A DNA stretch of 19,309 nt from NCBI RefSeq assembly GCF_000003605.2, contig NW_003143819.1, positions 118,721 to 138,029 of the forward strand, read 5' to 3'. The notes beneath the pieces were generated by a model. The model had not been told where the DNA came from and ran no database searches. It saw nothing but the letters and a program-made list of their open reading frames with translations. The position numbers and the translations under genes were made by a program. Origin of the DNA: Saccoglossus kowalevskii (Eukaryota; Hemichordata; Enteropneusta; Harrimaniidae). This document shows positions 10,162 through 17,645 of this stretch, piece by piece (position 1 is the first letter of the stretch; each line of letters opens with the position of its first letter).

Positions 10162-10390
10162 ATCACCCACAAAACCGGATGTACCGTATCACTATTTCAG
10201 CCCAAATGGTTTTAAAGAATGCGCTCAGTACAGGGAACACGAAAATGCCAAAGCGCACGGACACCGGTTTATGTCCGAGAAATACGTATTTATTCGCTGG
10301 GCGTTGACTAAATACAATATAACATTCCACAGTCCCGAAATACCACTTACGAACTTAATGGAATTCAATAAACCAAAGTTTCTTACTTGA
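10162..10390 (+). CDS. ST6GALNAC-like: Gene 1, terminal exon with sialyl motifs III and VS
   Basis: Begins after TTTTTTTTCAG in phase 2, so CA from the previous exon plus A gives Gln. It encodes PDVPYHYFSPNGFKEC (motif III, containing the Tyr-His-Tyr acceptor/catalysis box). It then has HGHRFMSEKYVFIRW, which is motif VS with the His-x4-Glu pair and holds the proposed catalytic base. A KYNITF N-glycosylation sequon follows, and the protein ends at KPKFLT with TGA. The C-terminal tail is about 12-13 residues longer than that of gene 2. No canonical AATAAA was seen close downstream. Confidence 0.92.
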
Positions 10391-11026
10391 ATGTTATCAC
10401 GATTACCGGAACTTTAACTGCATGGACATTTCATCCCAAACAAGTACACATGCACGTGTGTAACTCCCGCGAGAACATCATGATTTTGGACAACGGTCAC
10501 GTGATGGGCCGCCAAAGTGTTGTATCACGTGTGAAATATTCCTTCTAGTGAATTGGGATGCAACTTCCACACTGAAAAGTTGTCATGGTCACATATGCTG
10601 AAATATAAAAATAGTCACAAAGTTGTCGAAGACTAGGCACGGTTGACATTTCCGTGAGACAGCCCGAGTGTACACCGGAGCAACTTTGATTAGCATTTTC
10701 CGTTACAAGGTCAAACAAATTTATAACAAACGATGGTCTTAAATGCGGTTTATGCGATTCTAAATTGTCTATAACACAAATCTTGATTTCGTAACATTGA
10801 GATCTGCGTTACTTTTTTTAGATCGCAGTAATATTTTAGGATTGAACAATACTGTTAAAGTCCACAATAAGTTTAGTTCTCTGCGGTGTTTTAGAGATGT
10901 CGGCAATCAGCATATGGGAGCGATAAGAAATGGCGTGCTGCTTGGCAATCTCGACAAATGATCGCCATTTTAATTAAGTGACAGTGTATTACTTTAGAAA
11001 TAACAGTTCAGGAAAGATCGGGGTTT

Positions 11027-11142
11027 GAAGGTAGGTTAGGGAGCCCTAATGCAAGGGATTCGATGAAGGTAGGTTAGGGAGCCCGTAATGCAAGGGATTC
11101 GATGAAGGTAGGTTAGGGAGCCCGTAATGCAAGGGATTCGAT
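11027..11142 (+). repeat. 39-bp minisatellite, 3 units
   Basis: Units at 11027-11064 (38 bp, lacking one G), 11065-11103 and 11104-11142. The last two are identical and are followed by a partial GAAG. Each unit contains GGTAGGTTAGGGAGCCC and GCAAGGGATTCGAT. The near-perfect identity suggests recent amplification or local slippage. Confidence 0.95.
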
Positions 11143-11840
11143 GAAGTTTCGGTTAATTATGTTACCAATGTCTCAAACCCCAGTGTCGCATTTCACAATG
11201 GCGGCGTTTAACATACTCCGCAAAATGTACTCCAACACCCAACGTGGTTTCATTCTATAGTTTATAACAGTTTTTAAAGAGCTCAGATATACTATTGAAA
11301 GTTTTTTTTTAGTCGTATTGCCGATATCTCAAAACACTACCTATAATTCCCAATACTGTAACTTACTTGAACGAAAACATTTTACTGTACAAGAATATTA
11401 TTTATTACATAGAAGGCTATTTATTGCTTATAAAGTTGGCGTGTTTAGATTCCATATTTTACGTATTTTGTATCAACGTAATCAGAAAAGAATTTAAAGG
11501 GGGAAGCTTAGAACCGCACGGTTTCATCAGCAGTTAAATATACGGAGTGTGCGTTGGGGAAAAGGGGTGCAGCAAATGTAACTTTTGTCCAAAATATCTA
11601 AGAATTTGTTCTCACTGTTTTAGTTAAATTCGAAGCATATATTTTTTCTCGAAATACCCCGAACGTTATATCAAAAGTCCGATCAGTCAAGTACTCGCAT
11701 GCGTTGCGTGCTGTGACGCGGGGTTCCCATGGCTGCTCTACAGTCCCTCTGCAGGTCGCGAAAAACACACCACAGAATTATGGGATATTGAATGCAGACA
11801 CGTGACCAAAATCAGAGTCATGCCATTGGACCAAAAAGTG

Positions 11841-11878
11841 TTACCGTAAACATATACGGTAAACAGACATTACCGTAA
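11841..11878. repeat. Three TTACCGTAA motifs, one inverted
   Basis: TTACCGTA (11841), its inverse TACGGTAA (11855-11862) and TTACCGTAA (11870-11878) lie within 38 bp. The first two form an 8-bp stem with a short loop. Confidence 0.6.
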
Positions 11879-12256
11879 TTTATCAACTGAACCTGGACAC
11901 ACAAGGATGGACCATTATTTTTGCTGGCGATGGTGGATTTTTCGAGTTTGTTGTGCTATTATTGCTTTCTTCCAATTGAATAGTGCCACCATTAGTCACT
12001 CCCAGAGACTGCAGACTTAGTGACGGAGAGCCGATTTTATATACCCAGCCATTTTGAGTTCAGATCTTGTTTTCTAATTCTAGCCTTTCTTTTCCAGCAA
12101 CAAATTACGGCATGCCCCTAGGCAAGTGGTGTTACTGTGAGTCATGGCAATAATATTATTATTCTATGACGTATAGTATGATGTAATGAAATAAATATTA
12201 CTATTTGCAATACTGGCATGTTGGTCAAAGTTATGGCGTGTTTTATTCTCCGTAAC

Positions 12257-12558
12257 TTAATGAGGGCGATGGTCATCGCGCCGCGCATGCGCGAGACATG
12301 GGACTCGTATGAACAAAGATTTTGACAGCTGTGCAGACCAACGAGTACCAACTGAGACGTTACCAAGATTTAAATATGTAATTTCTTTGGTGATTAGAAG
12401 GTATCGAAGAAGTCATCAACGGTAATTAGTACACGTTGAAGACACATCAAAACTCGTACTCGTGATTTTCATTAGAAGAGCGTATTAGATGGAGAGAAAA
12501 TCAATGTTTATCAACACAAATGTCGCACATGCGCGACGCGACGACCACCGCCCTTTAA
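12257..12558. mobile_element. MITE family A, copy A3 (302 bp)
   Basis: The ends are TTAATGAGGGCGATGGTCATC and GCGACGACCACCGCCCTTTAA. The interior is colinear with the reverse of A2 (GACCAACGAGTAC, ACTGAGACGTTACCAA, GGTAATTAGTAC). It lies about 95 bp beyond the gene 2 poly(A) signal. Confidence 0.85.
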
Positions 12559-12653
12559 GCGTTAATAAGGACATCAACAGTTTCGCTGTTGGTTGTATTG
12601 TTCGGAGTTTCTGGTGGAGGGCGCTGTTGCCGTAGGTTGTATAGACGACATCG

Positions 12654-12659
12654 TTTATT
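12654..12659 (-). terminator. Candidate poly(A) signal AATAAA for gene 2
   Basis: AATAAA reads on the - strand at 12659-12654, about 220 nt downstream of the gene 2 stop codon. It is the first canonical hexamer that I see on that strand, and it would give a 3' UTR of roughly 240 nt. Confidence 0.5.
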
Positions 12660-12881
12660 GGCAAGCATGAATAGTACAATTTTAAAAGCACAATGATAAA
12701 CGAACGAATCCTTATCATAAATCTATCCATATGCAACAGTTGGAATAACGTGAGTGAAAAGACAATGGATATTCTTAACCCAATATTCGTTTTCGTCTAC
12801 GCTATTATCCCACCGCAATTGGTCAGCTCGTCGGATAACTGCATGTGGTTCGTTCCGTACCGACTTTCTCTCTTCATTGGC

Positions 12882-13071
12882 TCAAACTTCGCTCCACGAA
12901 GGATATCGGAACGACAGATTGTAATTGTTTCTCCATCTTGAATACACGTATTTCTCCGTCAAATAACGGTGACTTTCATGTATCTTTTCACTTTTATTGA
13001 ACAGTTGGCATTCTTTTTGACCGTGCTTAGTGAAATAGTGGTATAAGTGGTCCGATTCATCGTGCAGTCTC
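12882..13071 (-). CDS. ST6GALNAC-like: Gene 2, exon 4 (motifs III and VS)
   Basis: Starts after TTTCTATAG in phase 2 (GC plus G gives Ala285) and ends at SWSEV with a TGA. It encodes LYHYFTKHGQKEC (motif III, His296 and Tyr297) and ESHRYLTEKYVYSRW (motif VS, His319 and Glu324). Sequons are NKS at 310 and NLS at 336; the second sits at the same place as NIT in gene 1. The exon is 39 nt shorter than the gene 1 exon because the C-terminal tail is shorter. Confidence 0.92.
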
Positions 13072-13575
13072 CTATAGAAATGATAGAAAACCAAAACTCT
13101 CCTGTATAAATATTGAAATTACAAATTTTCATTGTGCAGAATTTGTTTGGACAGTATCGATGTAAATAGGTAAAATGTACCAAACCACCAATTATATTTC
13201 AATAAACGACAATGTTGTCATGTATTTCAACAAAAACACACGTTTCTAAAATAAGATGTTGATCTCCGCCGGTGCCATATGTATGTAATCAAGTAGTTGC
13301 CAGAAATACACACGTTGTACAACTCTAACTCAGATAAGATTGTACCCGACAGGCTTTTGCGACTTCGGTCTTGTAATTGGTTGTAAACAATTTTGAAAAC
13401 AAAAAAACACAGATTGTTCAACCTTTCTAACTTATTTGCCAAGTTACTCAAAAACTATAGGTTTCTGGTCCTCGTCAATAATCAAACCACCTGAAAACCG
13501 AATAGAAATAAGCCCATACATATCGCGTTTCAGAGAAAATGCAAAGAAAAAAACACGATAAAATTAGTATACTGA

Positions 13576-13716
13576 TTAAAGCGGGGGAGTCGTCACCTGC
13601 GCATGCGTCAGATGGCTATAGCGTGTCACTCTTTACAAACAATCGTCTACCCATGAGCCTTTGCGTTTTTAGCGTGTGTTGTTATCGTCGCTTGGGACTC
13701 AATTCCGCGCGTGCGC
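13576..13716. mobile_element. MITE family B, copy B2, right end missing
   Basis: Matches B1 from TTAAAGCGGGGGAGTCGTC through the interior to GCGCGTGCGC near 13715. It then diverges (TGGGGCCAATAAAG), so the right inverted repeat is lost or replaced. Confidence 0.85.
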
Positions 13717-13899
13717 TGGGGCCAATAAAGATAGCTGTGTTCGATAGTGGATGTTGACAATCTAAAATTGTCGTCTGCAACTTACAAAATAATTATAGGT
13801 TCACACAATTGGTCACTTCAAAATTAATAGTACATACACCTGTAGCAGTAATTCAAATTTGCAGAGTTAGTTATTTCATCCAACCAATACGAAAAAACT

Positions 13900-13923
13900 T
13901 TTATTTATTTATTTATTTATTTA
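13900..13923 (+). repeat. (TTTA)6 microsatellite
   Basis: Six perfect TTTA units in intron 3 of gene 2. Confidence 0.9.
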
Positions 13924-14109
13924 AATTAATGCATGTTACCATCGACCAATCAGAGAGCAGCTTGTTGACAGTTTTATTTTCGATGCACCAAATTATGTCT
14001 TGTATATATGCTTCGGCTCAACTGGTGTTCCCGACTTTTCTCTTGGGACTATCGGTGTGTGAAAGTGGTCAAAGTTCAAGACATGAATATAAACGACATC
14101 TATACTCAC

Positions 14110-14217
14110 GCGCAGTATTCGTGGTCCGTCAAACCATACACTGTTATGCTATCACACGCCTTCAGCGCAAATATCATGGTGTACCAGCCTGTCGATAACC
14201 ACGTGTGTGTTTCAAAT
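14110..14217 (-). CDS. ST6GALNAC-like: Gene 2, exon 3 (sialyl motif S)
   Basis: A 108-bp exon, phase 2 to 2, from TTTCTTTGTAG to GC|GTGAGT. It encodes FETHTWLSTGWYTM, then ACDSITVYGLTDHEYC (residues 250-284). Cys270 is the candidate disulfide partner for motif L. It has the same length as the gene 1 motif S exon, with no gaps. No long open frame marks it, so it was found by similarity. MITE B3 lies only 21 nt upstream of the acceptor. Confidence 0.93.
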
Positions 14218-14238
14218 CTACAAAGAAACGCGTATTTA

Positions 14239-14400
14239 TTAAAGCGGGAGAGTCGTCACCTACGCATGCGTCAGATGGCCATAGCGTGTCATTGTTTACA
14301 AACAAGCGTCTACCCATGAGCTTTTGCGTTTTTAGCGTGTGTTGTTATCGCTTGGGACTCGATTCTCGCGCGTGCGCAGGTGACGACCCTACCGCTTTTA
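14239..14400. mobile_element. MITE family B, copy B3 (162 bp)
   Basis: Left end TTAAAGCGGGAGAGTCGTC, right end GCGCAGGTGACGACCCTACC then GCTTTTA. The interior matches B1 and B2. It sits 21 nt from the motif S exon of gene 2, so the branch point of intron 2 probably falls inside or at the edge of the element. Confidence 0.9.
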
Positions 14401-14796
14401 TTTTTATTTACTAGTATTTTATTTACGTATGGGTCTGTGCTATACAAAAAATTTGAATTCATTAAAACAACAATAGCTGTAATTTTGAACATTTTTGGAT
14501 TTAAATATAACCACATTGAGATGAGATGACCATTCGCCATCGTTAAAATCTGTTACGTGATGAAAATTATGACGCACACTATTATGGCAAGTGAAACATC
14601 AAAGCGTCAGAGAGAGGCCCAGCCTCTCAAAGATGGCGGCATATTTGACACGATTTCGTCCAGCCCCCGGTAAGTTGCCATCTGGTACCGGTAATCCCGG
14701 TGGTTAGCTTGACAACAAAATCGGATTTCAATAGACGGCGCTCTCTGGAGACCTGGCCGCAACCGAGCAGCCATTTTTATCCAGCATGTAATTGAT

Positions 14797-14922
14797 TTAA
14801 AGGGTGGTGGTCGTCGCGCCACGTTCTGTTCTATATGGGACTCATATCGACGTATAAAACGCGTGTAAAATGCATTGTTTATATGAAACGGAACACGCGT
14901 TGCGCGACGACCACCGTCGTTA
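14797..14922. mobile_element. MITE family A, copy A4 (126 bp, short subfamily)
   Basis: The left end TTAAAGGGTGGTGGTCGTCG pairs with GCGACGACCACCGTCGTTA at the right. The interior (TATGGGACTCATATCGACG, ACGCGTGTAAAATGCATTG) is shared with A5 and defines a short subfamily. Confidence 0.85.
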
Positions 14923-15061
14923 CACAGTGTATATGTTATGCTTTCAATGTCCACATTTCAGCGATGTCCGTTACAAATCGATCCTAATCACACACTACAG
15001 GAAAAAGATGGATAGTTACAGCTATTGCTGCTATAAGTGCCGGGTGTAAAACTGCTCTCAC

Positions 15062-15459
15062 CTGTTGTGTCCAGTTTCCGACTTAAAGACTTGCTCCGCG
15101 AAGTGATATTGACTTGCATTTACAATATAAAACTGTACTCCGCGATTCGAGTCTTGTAGTTCTTTGGCGATTCTTGAGACCCTCGTTATATACGGTCCCC
15201 AAATTAAGACCATCTTCGGCTTTGTGTGGCCTTTGAGAAGTCCGCCATATTTAAATCGTATCAACTGCAACCTCGTTGTTACGTACGAAATGATTCTGAT
15301 CGTAGTTTTTTTACCGACATCCTTTGCGAAGTCGCCTATTGGGTGATCATTCATTCTTATCACACAGGGGAACGAGTCGATTTCCTTCCCGGCTGCCTTG
15401 CCCAATAGTTGACCAGATGGACTTACGATTGCGCATGCGTCGCAATGGAATTGGAGCGT
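15062..15459 (-). CDS. ST6GALNAC-like: Gene 2, exon 2 (sialyl motif L)
   Basis: Bounded by TTTTATTTCAG and ACAG|GTGAGA; phase 0 start, phase 2 end. It encodes FHCDACAIVSPSGQLL, EIDSFPCVIRMN, then NDHPIGDFAKDVG and KKTTIRIIS (motif L, residues 122-171). It continues with VLIWGPY and ends in VFKSETGHNR. The QAPTKGFE part of gene 1 is DHPIGDFA here, a change in an otherwise well-kept motif. Sequon NAS lies near the end. Homologous to 7220-7632 but 15 nt shorter. Confidence 0.93.
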
Positions 15460-15669
15460 CTGAAATAAAATTATGGAATGTTGAGAAGTATGCAAGTGCC
15501 GCCGCAACGGTTTTTCACCTATTGCTGCACAGTTCAGCTAATCAAATATTTAGTGAGTCAACATTGGGTTCGATGCACCATGGAAGGTAAAAAGAGTTAT
15601 TATAGTTCGTTAAATTTGTAAACTGTCTAATTTTCAGTCAACACTAACAACACGCCACTTTGTTATTTT

Positions 15670-15791
15670 AGCTAATTAAACTAAACCACAATTCGCTAAA
15701 TCAAGATGTCGCTAATTTAAATCAAAATATTTTCTCACGATGAGATGTTCATTTAGTTAAATATTTAAGTACTGAGTCAAATTCGCTAAAT
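15670..15791. repeat. AT-rich repeat with CGCTAA(A/T) boxes
   Basis: GCTAATT, CGCTAAATC, CGCTAATTT and CGCTAAATG recur, with AATTCGCTAAAT twice (about 15690 and 15780). Inverted ATTTAGTTAAAT lies between them. Probably a degraded transposon; the ends are uncertain. Confidence 0.45.
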
Positions 15792-15808
15792 GGCATGTAG
15801 CTAGCTAT

Positions 15809-15893
15809 TTAAAGGGCGGCAGTCGTCGTGCCGCTTCCTGTTTGATATGGGACTCATAGCGACGTATACAACGCGTGTAAAATACATTGTTCA
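15809..15893. mobile_element. MITE family A, copy A5 (left end only)
   Basis: TTAAAGGGCGGCAGTCGTCG through TATGGGACTCATAGCGACG and ACGCGTGTAAAATACATTG matches A4. Similarity stops near 15893 without the right inverted repeat, so this is a truncated copy. Confidence 0.8.
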
Positions 15894-16925
15894 TTTACAT
15901 AACTCTAATCCTAACCTTGCCCCCCAGATCCCGTTTCAATTGTATATACCCCTTATTTAGGTCACTTATAATTATTTGGAGGGGCATATTGAATCACATT
16001 GCCGTTGGATTGTTAGGGTTATGGTTCAGGTCGGGGGGAAGGGGGCCTTAAAGAAGTTTTTATTTCCAATTTCTATGTCATAGACATATTGTGTAATAAT
16101 GGTGAAGTAGTGTTGTGTTTACCTTACTAGAATGCCCGTACCCTCCATTCCAAATTAATTGTATCTCGTGGTACTTCATTGATGACCCTTAGAAGGGCAT
16201 ATACAGTAAGTTGAACTAAGAATGACATGGATGTTAGAATAGGGATGGGGTACAATAGAAAGCCTTTTAGACATTATTTTGGTTCATTGACCAATAGTTT
16301 TCGGACAATTTGGAAAGTGGCGTTATGTCAGAAAAATGTTAGCCCAGTAAATTTGCTGAGAACTAAACCTGAAAATCTCAACATAACCGAGGTCTCGTAC
16401 GTGATGCAAGAAAAAAATCGTGGTGTGGCTAACGCGGTTAACAGCTGCACTGTAGTATTTCTTTCATAGCTAAAAACGTTACTGCACCTGGTCACCGTGG
16501 TGTAGGGGAATTGGGTTCAAGATGCTATATTGGAATGTTGCTCACGGAGCTATGTGGTTGCACACTGCATGGTCTGGTTCTAAATTAACAAAATACCTTT
16601 CAGGTCGAAAAACAAACAGATGACAGAAGCGAAACCAGTAATAAAACACGTTTTTTTTAACCAATGAATTAGAGTTAGCTATGTCAACATGATGTCGTAT
16701 TATTAGCAAAACAATAGATATTTTGATCTATACATCTCAAACCACTGATAAATGGTCTGAGCATACATGCAACATCGGCTCGAATTTGCAATATAAATGA
16801 TATAGAAATAAACCAGTCATGTGTAGTGTAGTATGCGTTCTATTAGTTACTAGTATATGATCATTTCAAAAATTACGTCTCCCGGATACACGCCCAGTTA
16901 CACCCCATGCGCTCGGACAACAATA

Positions 16926-17088
16926 TTAAAGGGGAACCGCTCAATCCCATGGATTGAACCAAAGAATCACGGGGCACTATTGTTTATGTTGTTTACAATG
17001 TTGGTCTATCTTTTGTTATCCATTGTCATTTTAATCCAGAAAGTAAATTTGTTGTGAGATTAGGCTTAACTGGAAGGTGCCCCTTTAA
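16926..17088. mobile_element. MITE family C (163 bp)
   Basis: The termini TTAAAGGGGAACC and, at the right, GGTGCCCCTTTAA are inverted repeats with 12 of 13 matches. The outer TTAA is as in families A and B, but the interior is unrelated. A + strand open frame within it (ending 17057) has a hydrophobic run but no family match. The element ends 20 nt inside the donor of gene 2 exon 1. Confidence 0.75.
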
Positions 17089-17108
17089 CAAAAATATGCA
17101 GCCTTTAC

Positions 17109-17456
17109 CTTGTTCCGCTGAACGGAGATATAGCTCCAGGGATCTTCTTTTAGCAACGTGAGTGTCAATGTCTCGTTTGATTGAATAACTGATTGTTTTG
17201 AGACAACGTTAACGTGGCCAGTGCCTGTGACATGATTACGTCTTTTCGTCGCCGGCCTCAACTCTGCCACTTTCTCGATGTCTTCATGTCTCACGGGTAG
17301 TATAGTTGTGGCGTGGGTAATGTAGGCTAGTGGTTCGTGTCCAACTCCACGAAGCACGTACATCCAAATAAACCCAGCCACCGATAACGACACTACACCG
17401 GGACAGAAGACCTTTCTTTTCGTCCATTTACGACGCCCCGAACTAGCAAAGACCAT
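17109..17456 (-). CDS. ST6GALNAC-like: Gene 2, exon 1 (membrane anchor and stem)
   Basis: Starts with MVFASSGRRKWTKRK, a basic cytosolic tail, followed by a hydrophobic anchor of about 20 residues (16-35, VFCPGVVSLSVAGFIW...). A stem with sequon NET comes next. The exon ends in LKEDPWSYISVQRNK, and the donor AAG|GTAAAG leaves phase 0. The ATG at 17456 is the first in-frame ATG; the open frame runs further upstream but only through a TTG codon. The end of this exon matches gene 3 exon 1 (LQEDPWGYVSVERNK), which confirms its place in the gene. The stems are otherwise dissimilar, as expected for this family. Confidence 0.85.
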
Positions 17457-17508
17457 CGCACGCAGGCCACAGCGGCGCCCGAGGTGGTGCTGGCAAGACG
17501 TACACCAT
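17443..17508 (-). other. Possible upstream ORF overlapping the gene 2 start codon
   Basis: An ATG at 17508 (context TTCATGG, with G at +4) opens a 21-codon frame that closes at TAG 17445-17443. It overlaps the gene 2 ATG (17456) in another frame. If the transcript starts upstream of 17508, this uORF would lower translation from the main ATG. The transcription start is unknown. Confidence 0.4.
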
Positions 17509-17573
17509 GAAGAAAGCAAACATCCGGGGTAAAACCAGATGTCAGCTTTACATTCACGTGCTTTACATTCTTA

Positions 17574-17645
17574 GCTTCAACACGGTTACTAAAAAAAAGT
17601 AACCGTGGCTTCAATCACAGTCACTCTTGAGGGACTGTGCTTCAA
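17574..17645. promoter_or_regulatory. GCTTCAA boxes alternating with two hairpins
   Basis: GCTTCAA occurs at 17574-17580, 17608-17614 and 17639-17645. Between the first two lies a perfect 10-bp stem, CACGGTTACT (17581-17590) and AGTAACCGTG (17598-17607), with a 7-A loop. Between the second and third lies CACAGTC...GACTGTG (17616-17639). It sits about 120-190 nt upstream of the gene 2 ATG, in the promoter or 5' UTR. Function unknown. Confidence 0.6.

Larger units (their letters stand above)
7220..10390 (+). other. Gene 1: GT29 sialyltransferase gene model (5' end missing)
   Basis: Spliced model 7220-7632, 8725-8832, 10162-10390, giving 249 codons plus stop of catalytic domain. Phases 0/2/2 match gene 2 exactly, and the reading frame holds across both joins. 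The encoded region carries sialyl motifs L, S, III and VS in the correct order, so a working catalytic domain is plausible. The membrane anchor and stem exon expected upstream (compare 17109-17456 and 18539-18868) was not found between 1 and 7219. It may lie left of the window, have diverged beyond recognition, or be lost. The closest family is ST6GALNAC III-VI (CMP-sialic acid donor, alpha-2,6 transfer to GalNAc, Golgi lumen). Introns are 1092 bp and 1329 bp, and both contain MITEs. Confidence 0.85.
10391..12256. other. Intergenic stretch between convergent genes 1 and 2
   Basis: Presumably holds the 3' UTR of gene 1, but no AATAAA occurs soon after the stop; only variants such as AATATAAA near 10600 are seen. 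It contains three CACGTG sites (10453-10531), an 8-bp inverted repeat AAATGGCG/CGCCATTT (10928-10970), a 39-bp tandem repeat (11027-11142) and a TTACCGTAA cluster (11841-11878). No gene was recognised. Confidence 0.6.
13072..14109 (-). other. Gene 2 intron 3
   Basis: A 1038-bp intron, GTGAGT to CTATAG. It holds truncated MITE B2 (13576-13716) and a (TTTA)6 microsatellite (13900-13923). Open frames here on both strands lack sialyltransferase motifs. Confidence 0.8.
14218..15061 (-). other. Gene 2 intron 2
   Basis: An 844-bp intron, GTGAGA to TTTGTAG. It contains MITE B3 (14239-14400), MITE A4 (14797-14922) and a YY1-like AAGATGGCGGC at 14630-14640. A 115-codon open frame on the - strand (14954-14607) runs through A4 and is not regarded as a gene. 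Confidence 0.8.
15460..17108 (-). other. Gene 2 intron 1
   Basis: A 1649-bp intron, GTAAAG to TTTATTTCAG. It contains MITE C next to the donor (16926-17088), A5 (15809-15893), a CGCTAAAT-bearing AT-rich repeat (15670-15791) and degenerate telomere-like TTAGGGTTA near 16013. The 80-codon frame at 16227-16469 has no recognisable domain. Confidence 0.75.
12882..17456 (-). other. Gene 2: complete 4-exon ST6GALNAC-like sialyltransferase gene model
   Basis: Spliced model on the - strand: 17456-17109, 15459-15062, 14217-14110, 13071-12882. This totals 1044 nt, or 347 codons plus stop, close to the usual 300-340 residues of ST6GALNAC III-VI enzymes. Phases are 0, 2, 2 and every splice site is GT-AG. 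The protein has a short basic cytosolic tail, one membrane anchor (about 16-35), a stem, motif L (122-171), motif S (254-284), motif III (295-306) and motif VS (319-331). This is a type II Golgi enzyme by family. Introns are 1649, 844 and 1038 bp and carry MITEs C, A5, A4, B3 and B2. Confidence 0.9.

Noticed and set aside
13227-13451. - strand frame with SGTILSELELYNVC, considered as gene 2 motif S
   Set aside because: The spacing to Cys is wrong and the Trp-(Phe/Tyr)-Thr-Met core is missing; the true motif S exon is at 14110-14217.
14607-14954. 115-codon - strand frame in gene 2 intron 2
   Set aside because: It reads through MITE A4 and has no recognisable domain.
16857-17057. + strand frame with a C-terminal hydrophobic stretch
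   Set aside because: Most of it lies inside MITE C, antisense within gene 2 intron 1, with no family match.
17457-17519. Extension of gene 2 exon 1 to 17519
   Set aside because: The upstream start would be TTG; the first in-frame ATG is at 17456.
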